DNA from: Oreochromis niloticus
Taxonomy: Eukaryota; Chordata; Actinopteri; Cichliformes; Cichlidae
DNA: 64,000 nucleotides
Assembly: GCF_001858045.2 (NCBI RefSeq)
Contig: NC_031978.2
Coordinates: 8,884,981-8,948,980, forward strand
Direction of reading: 5' to 3'
The position numbers and the translations under genes are program-made. Under the pieces are notes generated by a model. That model had not been told where the DNA came from and made no database searches. It saw nothing but the letters and a program-made list of their open reading frames with translations. Of the stretch, positions 1 to 13,900 are shown in pieces. Numbering within the stretch: the first letter of the stretch is position 1; each line of letters begins with the position of its first letter.

Positions 1-3000
1 AACTTCAGTTTAAATTCTTAGAGCGAGAGTCATGACTAATTAAGACAAATCTCACTTGTCCTGTACATTTACCGAAGAGAACAAAACACATTTTGAGACT
101 GCAAATCAGGATACAGGGTGGGTTGCCAAAAATAGTCAAAGAGTGGAATGTTAGACTTGGTGCTTGGACAGTAAATTAAAGACTGTGTTGTGGCTAAACA
201 AATAAGGTACAAGGTTTAAATTAGTGAACTTCAGAGGTGTTGGACTGCCATGCTTTTGAACAACTAGAACAGAGCAAGTATAGTTGATTCAGTCTACTTT
301 AAGGATTCATTACTTTGTGATCGTTACGTAGCTGGAGCTGCATAACTAAACCATATGCAGGAGATTGACAGCATTCTTCTAATATTACTCTGAGGGAGAA
401 TGCTAAAAGACAGAACTTTTCCAAAAAAACATGGACTCAGATGAGAGGCACAGGAAAGGTAGTTGAGAAAGAAGCAGAAAGAGCAAATTTATAGGTAAAA
501 GAAAGATATTTATCAAGAGAATTTAAGATCTGACAATGCAGGTATGAAATGTAAAAAAGAAAGAAACTGAAGGCATTTACTTTGTCAAGTAGAGCTTGAC
601 AAAGACATGCAAATCACACAAACGCATGGCCACAACCTTTTTAGCACCACACTGCAAAGGTACAAACTATCAGCAGTGGTTTAATCCAACCCATGTGAAC
701 TTCACTTATTGCCAAGGACCATTTGCCTCTTTGGAAATGGGCCCGTGACAATCTGAAGCTGAAGTGTCAATCCACGCCACCAACACCCCTGGGCTTGGGT
801 TCTGTAAACATGCAGCTGTCACCTTATTTAACGCTCTGCAATTTCTTACCCTCCACTTCACTCAATCTGCACTAGTCTAACTCCAGGAGTCATTCTGTTG
901 ATGTGTTGAAGTGCGGTAATTTGCATTTCTTAGTTGCCACTTTTCCCAGGATCACTCCTGCTAGTTACTTTAATTAGCAACAGCCATTTCACTGAATTTT
1001 TTGTCTAACTTGACCACTAAATACATTGACTTTACTTGCATGTCAAAGCATATAGAATTATTAACATTTAATTTTAGCCAGAATACAAAAAAAAGTTAAA
1101 TACACTTTAAAATAAATAATCTGTGCTGCAGACAAGGGATCCAAAAAGGGCACGCATGCCCCTGTGTGACCATATTGGATGAAAACACAAAATGTGTGTC
1201 TGTATATATTTGTGTGCACTACGGTCCGTGACCCTCCAAAGCCCTTTCCTCCCCTACTTGTTCAGCCCAGCGGGTGTCATTTTCAGGTCATGAGACTGTA
1301 AATATACATAGTTAGACCCCACAGCCATAAATCAGAGTGAACAGCCTGAACTCCTACACGGACAGATAACATGAGCCAGACGTGATCTGCCTGCTTTAAT
1401 AAATAATAATAGCACATATTCATATCTTACAGTAAGATAGGAGTAAAGAGTATATCAATTAAACTGACTACTATCACACCCATACACATCACATCACAGT
1501 GTAATATAATGTACAATACTACTATTTTAATTGCAACTATTCACCAGCTTTAACAACAAATATTACTACATATTACCATACAATAAATGCTACAAACTAT
1601 ACCATTTATATAGTGATTAAGCAAACTTTTAAATATTCAATTAACTACAATTTACTTGTTTTTATAAAAATATAATTTTTATAAATTAATTGGATACAAA
1701 TAAACTGGATTTTAGAAACATTTAAGTCCACAAAACAGATAAAGACTGAAAATCCGGAACTGTTAATATCACTGTAATCCCAAGGACTGCATCAAGGACT
1801 GGTCACTATTTTCAACCAGATTTCAACACCAACAAGAATTTGGTGGAGTGATGATCTGGAATATTGTAAAGTGAGATGACAGATTTTTAAGGATACTTGC
1901 AGGTGAAAAAGTGACCTCTGAGTAGCCATTTTGTTCCTTGGTAAAGAAGTAAAGAAGTGTTTTTTTCTTTTGTCATGCAGGACAATACACCAACCCGTGG
2001 GACCATGGGCAGCACCACGGACTGCTTTGTAGACATGGGAACAAAACCATAAAATAAAAAATTCCTAAACTCAAAATAGGAAAATCTATGAAGGTGGAGG
2101 TTTTACTGGTGCCAATGCTTGTACATCACCTGTACAACCTGCACTATTGTGCTACAGAGTCTATTAATTAAAATGATATCGTGTCCTCTATTTATAACAC
2201 TATTACTGGCGTTGTTGCTTGTGTTTTGAACTTGTCAAGGCTCCAACAATGAATTAAAATAATTTCCAGACTAAGCTGCTTGATCTACAGTGCATCACTA
2301 TAGATCATGCAGCATAGTAGGTAGTCACACATGCCAAAACTCATTAGCACAGTGGAATGATGGAGGAAATAAGTTGAATCTTTTTATAAAGTTACTTTTC
2401 ATGCAGAAAGACAGCTCTGTGACTGAACTTGCTCATCTTAATTACTGCTTTGTTTATAATTATCATTACCCATAGGCTAATGCATATTGACTTATGCTAT
2501 GGCAATGTATGTTGAGAGTATTTTGAAGTTGTTCGAATAAAGTAAAACTGCCTTTACTGGTGCCAAGATAGACTGCCTGTATATTGGACCTGGAGTCTAT
2601 ATATTTTCTTGGTTATTAAAAGGGGTCAAATAAATTGAGAGGATATTCGCCCCAAAAGATACGAAACACACTCGGTGTCTACAGTGACGATAATACACAC
2701 GGTAGCCACAGTAACTGAATACTGATGATCGTGTGTATGCAAAGTCGTAAAGCAAAAGTTACTTGCCAAAGCTTGTCATTAATGCCAGGTGTCAAGTGAG
2801 ATAACTGTTAAGTTTTAAACAGAGCTTTAAAATTGCACTTCTTTCAGTCTACCAAATTTCAGAGAGGTTTTATGACCAAGACGGTATTCAAGCTTCGCTT
2901 CGAGGCAACTGGCCTCTTAAAACATACTTCTTGTAAAAAACTGAGCCAACACCTTTTCCTCTCTCAAAGGCTAGGAACATTAAGACGGTAGGCATTCTTT

Positions 3001-6000
3001 GTCATAATTATCGACAATAAAAGTTTACTGAATAGACTCTGAAACCTGTTTGGTGGTTTTCATTGTAATTAAGAGCAGAGCATTCATATTGTGCAAAACT
3101 GTAGCTACTGAAGTTCCTTCTCTGCACAGGAAGCATGAAAAAAAAGTGAATGCTTTATAAAAAAAGAAAAATACTTTAAAGATATATTTCCCCATAAATA
3201 TTAGTATTGGTAATACTATTTGATATTTCACCATCTCTCAACCAGCACATCTAACATTGCCATAAGATAATGTGGTCACAATGCAACAAGTGCAGACTGA
3301 AAAACAGGGGACATTATCCGAAAAGGCTACATGAAATAAAGTAAGGTACACTCTTCACAGGGCCGTGAACATCAGTGATTAAATATTAGTAAAAATTCCA
3401 GTTTTAGTGTGAGTTTTTTAACCTTTCCAATGTGTCAGTTAACCAAAGAGCCCACCGTTGTTCACTATGATCAACTATTACTGACTAAATTTGGAAAAGA
3501 CTTGGGTTTTGAATTCCTACTCAATCTGAAGGTACAAACTCGAATGTAGCTGGTTTTAACAGAGCAGAACTTCGCATCCCTCGATGAAACCAGCCAGCAG
3601 CCTAGTGAGATTATATGCAACTGCAGAAAAATAGCATGTGTTCTCCCACTTCTTTTTAAACCAATAAATAAAAGATCAGTAAATCTAAGGATCTAGCATA
3701 GCCGGTATTATCTGCTATTACAGTTAAATTAGTGTCAACTCCTGTCCAGAAAATCATCGACTCAGTCATCCAGACTTTAATGATAACGAGTGAGTTCTAC
3801 TTGACCTCATCAGGATCAATCACTACATGGAGTTCCCATTACTATATTAAACAAAATAAAATCATTCATTATGAATCATCTATAATGGTGATGCTGTAGG
3901 TCAAAGGTGTAAAAGTAGAGTATGAAATGAATGCATTTTCTGTTCAACACCCTGGCAACAGTTAGGACAAAATATGTCAAAAATCTAAACTTTACATCAT
4001 CGCATGATATCAGGGGGCAGTTAACTTGAACTGTGCTACATTTACATCATTCCGTCTGTGATCTCTGAGGCGGTAAATGTTTTTCCAGGCATTAACGCAT
4101 CATCAAAGTGTCTGAAACCCTAGGGGGTTTGATCCTCCGGATCTCTGGAGGGTCCGTGGACACAAAGTCTACAATTATCTCTCTGTTATGTCAAGTATGC
4201 TTGAGCCAAAAATTGCTTGCCTTGGATTGTTCAGAGCTATCGGGTTCCCATGTGAAAACACAAGTACATGACATCACTGAGTCACTTAGCTAGCTATAGC
4301 TACCTCACACACACACAACTCACACGCACACACTAATCCCTAGTCTTAAGCATTTGACCTACAAAGACCATTTGGCTGACTGTTTCTCCACTGACTTCCA
4401 TTATTGAACAAACCAAGGGAGGTATGGTAAAGGGAATACCCTTGTCACCATATTGGTGTTATGGCAATCTGAACATGTCTTTAAACTATTTTGGAAGTTT
4501 TTAGGAGGAAAAAGTTTGATATTCATTAAAGAAACCAGAGGTAAGCTTTTGTCTCTGAGCGAATTTCGTTTAAAAAATTAAAATAAAACACATGTTGCAA
4601 TATAATACACAATATGCCAAACTCTATTAGATCAAAAAGACATTTCATGTATGGAAAGTCTGTATATACTCTATAAAATCTCCCTCGATTAACTTGTGGT
4701 AAGACAACTGCTGATTTTAGCTGGAATGTGACATTTGCATACTCATACTCAAAATTTAAAAAAAAAAACACTTGCCAGCTGAGACAAAGAGAAAGTGACG
4801 AGAAGAAAAAACAGTTTTAAGAAAAGATTCACGTAGGGCAAAATACTCACAGTAACAGCTTAGATTAAGAAAGTTAAAGTTTTATGCTTGTGTACGTAAA
4901 TACATGTTTATTATGTTGAAAAGTTATTTTTGTATTGTCCCAACAAAGACAAACTTCATACAACTATAAAATTTTTGTTAGCATCACTAAAACTGGGCTC
5001 ATTAAACCAGCTTCATTTTTGTCAACTATTAACTGATTTGAAGTAGAACGCATTCAGATACTCATATAATGCTCCATATAACAATTTCAAGCTTTATCCT
5101 GCCTTAATTATCCAAAATCTAAAAAGAATTTAAATCTCAAGCAAAACCAAAGCTACACAGAGCAGCTACACATTAAATACCAAAAAGCCACACAGCAAGT
5201 GAACTGAATGTAACAGCATATAACCCCCTCTGCCCCAGACAAAGGACATTATTGTTTCTAACATTTCTTTCACTCTGCCGACCCCACAAATAAATAAATA
5301 CATAGAATTTAAAAGATATATAGATTATTTAATAAAATAACAACTGCTTTGTGATAATCACAAAGCAGGAGTTCAGTATTCTTTCACCTATTGGTTAAAA
5401 GTGCCAGCTACATTCATGAGTTTCCACAATACTGATGCAATTAGCAAAACTTCTTTTCATAAAACGAGGACAGGTGAGAACAGGAGAGGAGGAGAGAATG
5501 AGGCAGGAAGTTCAAGTTAAGTCATTCTATCAGGAACAAACCTGACAGTAAGTGTAAAAGATTAATGACTGCTGTCTTGATTGAAATGAGCGGACAATAC
5601 TTAATTAAATGAATAATTAGTGTCCATTTGTTGAAACAGTTAAGTGCTGTTTTGCTCGTGTAATCTTTTTCTTTGCCACTGACTTGTACCATGGTAATAA
5701 CTGAAAAAGTTCGATTGCTAATAATAATAAGTATAAAAATAATAAAATTTGATGCACAATGTGTGATGCAGCAGCAAGATAATATGGACCCTGGACACTT
5801 GTTAACATGATCGTAATAAATGCAGCATGTATATATATTTTTTTAATCTCCATCAGGACCACAGTGTTAAATTTCTAGGACTGCAATATATTTAAAATAA
5901 TACTGACATGACCTTGTGTAAAAATAAAGAGGAAGCTAAACCAATGTTGTATCAAACCATAATTCAAATTTTTACAGAGGTCATTATTCATCCCCTCTCC

Positions 6001-6786
6001 ATCTTAACACTGACACTTTCCCTACTCTTTAACTGCCACCATCAACCGCAGTGTAATAACATGCACATTCATAAAAAGCACACAGTGTAATAAATTACTA
6101 AGCACATGCAAATATCCCATCAAACTATGCAGCAGGGAACTTTACACCACTATCACTGAAAATGTGTCTTGTCACTGCTGGAGAAGCAGAGATACTACAG
6201 AGAATATACAAACCATCATTTGCTTCCTACTTTAAACTTGCTCTAAATCTCACGGTCTGCCCGGTGGATAGAAATCAGCACGAACTGCCTTAAAAAACAA
6301 AAACAAAATAATAGCCCAGAATTGTTTTGGGGGTTTTTTGACAACTTTAACTTTATGACAGACCTATATGACCTATATGACCTCACTTTTTACAACGTTA
6401 TTTGAACTTATAAAGACTGAAAAGCTTTATAACTTCTGTTTATTTCAGTCATGATCTAAAGCTAAAAGAGCTAAAAGATTAAACTCAGAAATCAGTACTA
6501 TCTTTACTAAAGATACTAAAAAGATTTCTCGACCCAATGCAACAGACTCAAATGGGCAAAAAGTAGATTTCTGAAATAAAATTCTTTTTGCCATACAAGT
6601 TCATTTCTATCATTTCTATGTTATTACTTTAAGAAGTGCATTGAGACAAACTTTAAACGATTAGGACTAATTGAATGTTGGCTGTTTTCCATCACAGTGC
6701 AGATTCTGCTGTAGGCTGAAAGTTAGCTCTTTCTCACTTTATGGTTCAGCAACTTGAAACTCTGAATGTGATCTTTGACAAACCCA
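1..6786. other. AT-rich noncoding stretch, no gene seen
   Basis: No open frame here exceeds about 80 codons and none has a recognisable domain or convincing splice sites. The DNA is AT-rich, most strongly around 1490-1720. A short (CA)n-rich patch lies at 4303-4331. A 9-11 base unit containing acctatatg is duplicated in tandem near 6361-6381. A perfect small hairpin at 5344-5368 is listed separately. I see nothing that supports a gene, RNA gene or recognisable transposon. Confidence 0.6.
5344..5368. repeat. Perfect 11-bp inverted repeat, 3-base loop
   Basis: The arm ctgctttgtga at 5344-5354 is followed by loop taa and the exact reverse complement at 5358-5368. Flanking DNA is AT-rich and shows no element I recognise. 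It could be a chance palindrome or the residue of a small foldback element. Confidence 0.8.

Positions 6787-6843
<57 letters not shown>
6787..6843. repeat. Compound microsatellite (CT)12(CA)16
   Basis: An uninterrupted run of CT dinucleotides at 6787-6810 passes directly into an uninterrupted run of CA dinucleotides to 6842/6843. Long pure dinucleotide arrays of this type are typical of fish genomes and usually length-polymorphic. The apparent 60-codon frame crossing it is only a translation of the repeat. Confidence 0.97.
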
Positions 6844-6845
<2 letters not shown>

Positions 6846-9800
6846 CTTGTTTTTGTATTGGCTTTGATAAAAGGCCCGGGAGGTGGAGAAGGGAATAGCG
6901 GAGTGTGTCGGCTGCTGGTGTAGGCTTACTGTGCTAGGAGATGCACTGGGCCATTACACGTGACCCCTGACCCCAACAGGCACCTTGAGGTGAAATGACA
7001 CGGGCCTGCTCTTACTCAGCTGGAACAAGAGAGAGGAGTAAGACACAGGGTGAAGATATATGCAAGGTTAGTGTGTATATATGCACATGTTACGGTGCAT
7101 TCATACTGATGTGTGAGTACCATTCATGATCCCTCCCTTTACGAATGCAGGACACCACCAGCTCGTTCCCAGACGCACAGAGAGCGGCTGGCCTGTTATG
7201 GGGCTATGTGATGGGTTGGGGGTGGGGGGTTGTTAAATGTAGATTTTAATTACAAACACCTCTTTCCAGTTACCAGTCAGTGAACCTGAAGAGAATTTTC
7301 CTGAATTACAACACACACATATATGTATTTTTTCCAACAATGCAATAGAAACATAGTTTCTGTATTTGAGGACAGTGATTTGCAGTGAAGTGCAGATTTT
7401 TTGATGATATTCTCAGTCGTAGGAATTTTAATTCAGACAAAATTATAATATTTATTGAATTTTAGTGGAGGGTATTTTCTGTACCCCTTTGGATAGCTCA
7501 CTAAAGTTACAAATTTAATATACTGTTGTTTTCTGAAGCTACAAAAGAGTAGATTTTCAGATGTTTCAAGCATTGACTTTTGCTGTTAGCCTCTTACGAT
7601 TTACAAAAGTATTACACTTCCAGCATCAAAGATATAGCAGGATAAATGCATCCAGTCAAAAATAAATAAATAAATAAAGGAATAAAAACAGACTTCCACT
7701 GACACAAATTTTTTCATTGACTGAATAAAAAAGAAACTCTTTTGTTAATATTGTCAGGAACATAACCAGACTCTGATGTTCCTGCGTGTTGTCAGATATG
7801 CCTGATATTTTTATATTTTCATAATCTTGTGCCATTATTAAGAATTAAAAACAAAACAAAAACAAATAACAGATGATTCCAGAGTGCACCAATGACAGAT
7901 ATATTTCACAGACGCAGACATAAGTATAAACTCAGATATAGCACTTGATATTAGGGATTCTTAATTGGTAAGAAGTCCCTTCATCCTTTGCGTCCACATT
8001 GCAGTCACCCATAGTTGTGACAAGTCTGTCTGCATTAACATGGCCCTCCTCCTAACTGTCCACTCAACTGCTCAACAAACGATCGCTCAAGCATGGACAT
8101 CTTACTAATGATGGATTAATGTGCATGTGTGTTTGTGTGTGCGTGCACGCCAATCAAGGTAAATGACCTAATAGCTAACACTAACAGTCTGCCAAGTACA
8201 GAAAAAAAATACGGCCATGTGCAAATATTCTCAGATATTCTCAGTTCATTATCCTTTTCTGAACAAAGAACAACAGGATCACAAAGACTCTACTGTCTAT
8301 TATGTTATATATTCATTTAAGTGAATATGCTTTTTTGTTTTTTTACATTTTATCAAACAGTTGCCTCTATTTAGGTATGCATCCATTATTGCATGTACAA
8401 CTCAATTATCATGTGGTGATTGAACTGAAATGTATTATACATGGAATTGTGTTTGGGCCTAATGTTTGTATTAGTTGATTCAATTACTTGTATATGTCAA
8501 ACTTAAAAACATGCAGTCAGAGAAATTTTAGTGAATTTCTTTGAATCTCGGGGCTGCGCTCCAAATGAAGAATCAAAATGAAAACAATATTTGATTAGTA
8601 AATACTACTGATTGCTGCAATAACCTGGAGAAATCTATCAGATCTCTACACCAAAGATATCATAAACTTATCATCTTGATTACCTCAATAGCCACATCTA
8701 TTCTCTTTTAAAGGCATCAGAGTGTCCAGATGACAGAAAGAAAACACAGTAAATGAGGAAAAATGAGCTACTTAATCACCAATAATTTGCATTTACTGAA
8801 TCCAAAATTTTTACAATAACATATTAATCAGCGCTATTGGCTGAAAAAGAAAAAAATTAATAACTTCCCTGCATATTTATGATAACAGAAAGCTCACAAA
8901 TGTTCATTATACACTTACGAGCATGCAACACACACACACACAACAACTGCACAGACATTTATAAATCTACACACTCATCATATCAGTGATGAAAGTTCCA
9001 TATAGGAGACAAGTTACAAAATAGGTGCTGACATTTATATGTAAATACAAACCAGGGCAAGCCTGTGCCTGCAAGCACCCACATGATCCTTTGTTCATCT
9101 GCAGTCAGATACACCCTTTCAAAAACAAAGAGGCTGAGGGGAAAGAGAAAAGGGGGGCAATGCCAAAGTACCCTTTTGCCAAGAGAAGGTGGAGGGGGTC
9201 GCAGTAGGCGGTGGTCAGAAGACAGTAAAGAAGGTGAAAGGTCAGCAGCACAAGAGTGTGTTTGTGTGTATGCCATTCTAACTATTGTTCATTGTGTGTG
9301 TGTGTATATGTGTGTGCATTTTATTTCCTAGGGCTTACATACTTAGTAAGCGATCCCATTTGTGCTTAGTTAACCAATAAAATCACCAATAATCAAAAGC
9401 AAATTAAATAGTTATTCCCCAACTTAAAGTTATACTGAGGCACACACTTAAGGAAATCTGAGGGGAAATGGAAAGAGGATTGCAGATTTAAGACTAAATG
9501 CAGCATACAATAGCCTTTCTGTCTAAGTCAATCAATGTAAAGGTAGGTTTAAGTGAGTAGGAATTTTCTCACATGGTGTAAATGGCCACGTTACCACATG
9601 ATTATGAAAGTCATTTGGAGCGGCTCTAAACAACTTGGAATAATTTAGAAAATACTCAAGGACACATGAGGTAATCATTGGAGGGTGCCAACTGGCTTCA
9701 ACATGACAGTTGCGATTAAAAAGATTTCCACACAACACACTTATGCACTCAGAAAATATACACTTCCTGCACATGTACATATATGAATTCATGCAAATAA

Positions 9801-9888
9801 ACACACATGTGCATATGACACATATGTATATACACACATCTTCGAACTTCTCACACATCACACATCTGATCTGGCTGCCCTGTGGCCG
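6844..9888. other. Noncoding stretch with minor simple repeats
   Basis: No gene is supported. The interval holds an (AAAT)5 tract at about 7658-7678, a (CA)7 run at about 8928-8942, a purine-rich G/A patch around 9126-9240 and a TG-rich patch at about 9293-9322. Overlapping open frames on both strands near 8983-9331 arise from the purine-rich and TG-rich composition and contain no recognisable domain. Confidence 0.6.
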
Positions 9889-9889
9889 C

Positions 9890-9937
<48 letters not shown>
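9889..9937. repeat. Long (CA)n microsatellite
   Basis: Nearly pure CA repeats, with one CG interruption near the left end, run for about 49 bases. It explains the poly-Val/Cys and poly-Thr/His segments in frames on either strand across 9532-9993, which should not be called genes. Confidence 0.97.
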
Positions 9938-9939
<2 letters not shown>

Positions 9940-10465
9940 ATTTCTATCACACACCAACAGAGCCATTATAACCAGCATAAACAAGAATGACAAGTTGAGA
10001 TTAATGAAGGGCCTGGCAGTGACAGGCCAATTTAACTGTCAACCGTGATGGCTGTTGAACTTCACCAGTGTATTTATACAAGGGTACCTTAGTGCCTTAA
10101 AATGTTACTAATTGATCATGACCAATAAGTAATTAGAAAAGCTGATATTGTGTCCTTCCTCCACACGTGTCAAAGGCACACAGTGAGGAGGCGCGACTAA
10201 GAATAATGAATAGAAATGGATAGATTTTAAAATGAAGTGTAGAGGTAGCCATCTTATTCCTTTTAAAATTTAGCTTCTGTTCAGTGTTTTTTCTGTTTCA
10301 GTGGAAGTACACTGTCTTATAGCCTCTGGCAGTAGACTCATCTCTGTGCTTGTCCTGTTAGACCTCTGTGCGATTGAATTTTAACAGGACGTATCGTTAT
10401 CAGTACCACTGACCACAATATTTACTACAGTAATTAGAATACCGTGTTGGTATTCAGGGAAATGT
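9938..10465. other. Noncoding stretch, nothing recognised
   Basis: No gene, RNA gene or repeat is supported in this interval between the microsatellite and the L2-type LINE remnant. The 5' limit of the LINE is blurred by decay, so part of the right-hand end could still belong to it. Confidence 0.5.
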
Positions 10466-10990
10466 GCTGCAGTGGTCTGAATCACATCTATCTCATAGAT
10501 TCCAATCTGTGCATGTAAATAGGGAGTCTTCCTCACACACTTATGTTAGTCATGGAGTTCCACAGGGTTCTGTGGTGGGACCAATAGTTTTTACATTATC
10601 TATACTTCCCTTGGGCAATACTATTTGAAAAACTGTATATATTTTCATTAGTATCCAAAAAACATCCAGCTGCATTTGTCCATTAAGCCAGATGATACAA
10701 ATGATCTAGTTAAACTACAGGCATGTCTAAAGACCTAAAGGCCTGGATGACCTCGAACTTCCTATTTCTAAATTCAGACAAAAGGTTGTAATTGGTCCTA
10801 GAAATCTTACCAATATGGTGTCTTTAGATGGCAATACCTTGGATCCAGCAAACACAGCGAGGCATATTCGAGCCAATTATGACTGGTGCTGCAGAACCAA
10901 CCGATATGTATGACTACACACAATATAATTAAAAAAAGACTGGTGCTGTGAATTGGTGCTACATGAATAAAATTGATTTGAACTGAATTA
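10466..10990 (+). mobile_element. Decayed L2/Maui-type LINE, 3' end
   Basis: This is the 3' part of a non-LTR retrotransposon of the L2/Maui type common in fish. In one frame 10551-10622 reads HGVPQGSVVGPIVF then LPLGN, the reverse-transcriptase segment that normally precedes the catalytic YADD motif. The following segment, which should hold YADD, is missing. The similarity resumes in other frames at about 10685 (KPDDTNDLVKLQACLK) and 10741 (AWMTSNFLFLNSDK). A stop follows the first of these and at least two frameshifts are needed. The right end (about 10951-10990), with gaattggtgctacatgaat, resembles the ending of fish L2 elements ('aattggcgctatataaataaaattgaattg' type). The element is 5'-truncated, internally deleted and inactive. 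Family assignment is from memory of the motifs. Confidence 0.85.
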
Positions 10991-13900
10991 AAAGTGAGAT
11001 GATATTACACACATTTCAACTTTTAGGCAAAGAGAGATAAATCTTTGTGTTTCCTAATTTGGAACAAAACTAAATGAAAAAGTTTTAATTATTATCTGTA
11101 AAATGTGCCTGTAAAATTTAGAAGGGATGAATGAGCCACTTCCAGTTTAAGTGTGTGTGTGTTTGTATATATATAAACACACACAAGGGCTTAGAATCAT
11201 GGAAATAATGTTTTCATCAGCAACAGTGGTGGCCTTGTGGATGCAATATAATTTGAAATGCCGCAGGTTCTATATTCAGAAGTTGCCTAAACCCTGAGAG
11301 CCTAAAAATAAAGCATGAACCTTAAGGACACTGTCAAAAGAGGAAAAGCGCTGAGTTAAATGCTGATTGACTATTTCTTGCATATTACAGACTCCTAATA
11401 AAGTTAAAAAGTTAATTCTTAGGTAACAGTTTTTTACACAGGAAATAGAGTAGGTAATCTACAAACCAATGACCTTTTTTAACTACATATCAAAATATTA
11501 AAACATCTCTGATTTCATTTTATCTGCTTTTCTTGATATATTTAACTTCAGTTGAAAAAACCTCCCTCCCTTATCTATCATCTTACCTCTCACTTGTACT
11601 CTTTGCCAGCACTGGTCCAGTCCCAGCCCAGTTCCCTGCAGAATTTATTGGGTTATTCTAACCACTGAGAGAGCTGACAGTGGCCTTGGCTCCCTGGCTT
11701 GACTTCACATCCTCCATTGGCAGCCCAAGGCCTGGCTCACTGAAAAGGAATGTGTGAGAGAAATATAGTGTAAATATATGGGGTCTAACAGTGACACCAC
11801 TCTCAGAGGAGACCCTGGTGTTATAAAGAGAATAAAAAGAATATATCTTGGCAGCTGGAGAGAAAGCTGATGATTTTAGACACCTGTTACATTTGTATGA
11901 TGGATTTTACACATAATTTGTGCCAGATATAAATATTTGAAACAAATTCAGTCTACTCCTGCCATTCATTAACACATACTGTCAAGTCATATCAGGTCAA
12001 GACATCAATTGATCACACAATTTTACATGCAGTTAAATGTTAAATATGCTAGAAATGTGCACATATATGCATGATGTTTTTATAAAATAGTTTTTAAGAC
12101 AGTCTCAGCATGCAAAAAAGAACACACATTTCCAAATTAGCAACTTTTTTCCAGGTTCCTACTTCAGTGCATTTCCAGAAATAACTGGAATATATAGCAA
12201 ACAACAAGCTCTTCAGCCTGAATTATTATTTTTGCATGTTTTCTTTGAACACTTAATGATATTCAAGAAAACTGTTTACAGCTTAATCCGCTAAAAGTAA
12301 TAAAAGAAACCCCGTATAAGTTTACACAAGTAAATACCACAAAGCATGGGTCTGTATTTCCATTGACATGACATTAGTATTAAAGTGTGAAAATGCTCAG
12401 TTGTGGAGTTTGCTGATATTTTTGACATGCACTAAATTGTAGGAGACACTGGTGAATGCCCAGCACTCAAGAGAGGCAAGGGAAGGAAAGGTGTAGGCAT
12501 CTCTGTCGTAGACCAGCCCCCACAACCCAAGCAAGGATAAGTGGTAGAAAAAGTAAGAATGAGTGGATGTACAAGAAAATACAATCAAGCAAATGTAAAT
12601 TAAAGGGAAAGAATAACAAATGACACATAAACATACTGTTTGCTTGATCTGAGAGAAATAAATCTTTGGTTCCTACTCAAGTTTTTTTGTTCTCTAGGCA
12701 GTACGGTGATATATTATTGACAAGAAAATACTTTAGATTTTTGGGCTAGATCTTAAATATATTAAGATCTGACCCATGAATGAAATGTGCTTGGGAAGTT
12801 TCCTTTTTTGGCCATTCTCTTGCATGTTTGTGGAGGCTGAAAAAACTCAGGAATTGTTTGATAAAAAAAAGACAAAGGATGTAAGATACTGATTCCCTAA
12901 AAAGGCACAAAGTAAAATACAAGCCTTTTGTAATCTGGAACAGTACAAGTTAACTTCTCTGCAAAACAGTTTAAAAAGTACAGTGATGATTTTTTGTTTA
13001 TCTGTTAATAAATGCATTCAGACTTGTGCTAGGATATGTTCAAATGTCATCAGATGAATGGAAAGGAGTGCATGTCTAAAACAGGCAAGAGTGAAAAAAC
13101 AAAAGTTTTCTACTACACTACACAAACACTCAAGTAGACCCCAAAAAACACACTGAAGTTGTGATGTCACCTCTGGATGCTATCAGAGCAGATTAATTAA
13201 AGTGTCAACAAATTTCTTTCTAAACAGCTGATACGCATCACCTAAATATATCACTCCGTAAAAAAGTCTTTGCCAATAGGTGCTGTCTCAGCTGGCATCT
13301 ACAGCTATCCCAGCAGCAAATGCACAACACTTACTTTGGCATTCACTGCTAAAAATATGTGCCCGCCTATTTTCCCAAGTTGTCTTGGGGCCCGCTGTTA
13401 GTGTAAAGGCTAATGACATCTAGCAGGTTGGGTGTGTTTGCCTCTACATATCAGTGTGTGTGGAGGGGTAAAAGGTGTTCACCCTTTATTTGCTGAGTGG
13501 ATATGAACCTCTGCAGACACCTAGGCTGAGAAGGGAGGGTGCGACCTCACCCCTGACATAGGAGTTGGCACCTGTCACACACTTTGACACTCACACATGC
13601 AGTACAAACACACAAAGACATGCATGTGTAAATGTACAAAGGCAACATTCAAAACACACACATAAACAGACACACGCGTAACACATCCTCTCAAAGACTG
13701 TCTGCCACCTCCAGCTCTCCTGTTGGCAGCAGGCTGGTGAGCACAGTGGGCACTGCCTGATAAGAGGATATAGACAGGCTATGTTTCACGGTAAGGTGTG
13801 TAACAACAGAGGAAATCAGGGAGCTGATTAAAGTCTCATAAGGTAAATAAAACATTAGGACATCCATTATGAGATACCACTGTAATTAGTGCATGTCTGT

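Noticed and set aside
9532..9993. 153-codon minus-strand frame and 76-codon plus-strand frame
   Set aside because: Both are translations of the (CA)n microsatellite and its flanks, with no domain.
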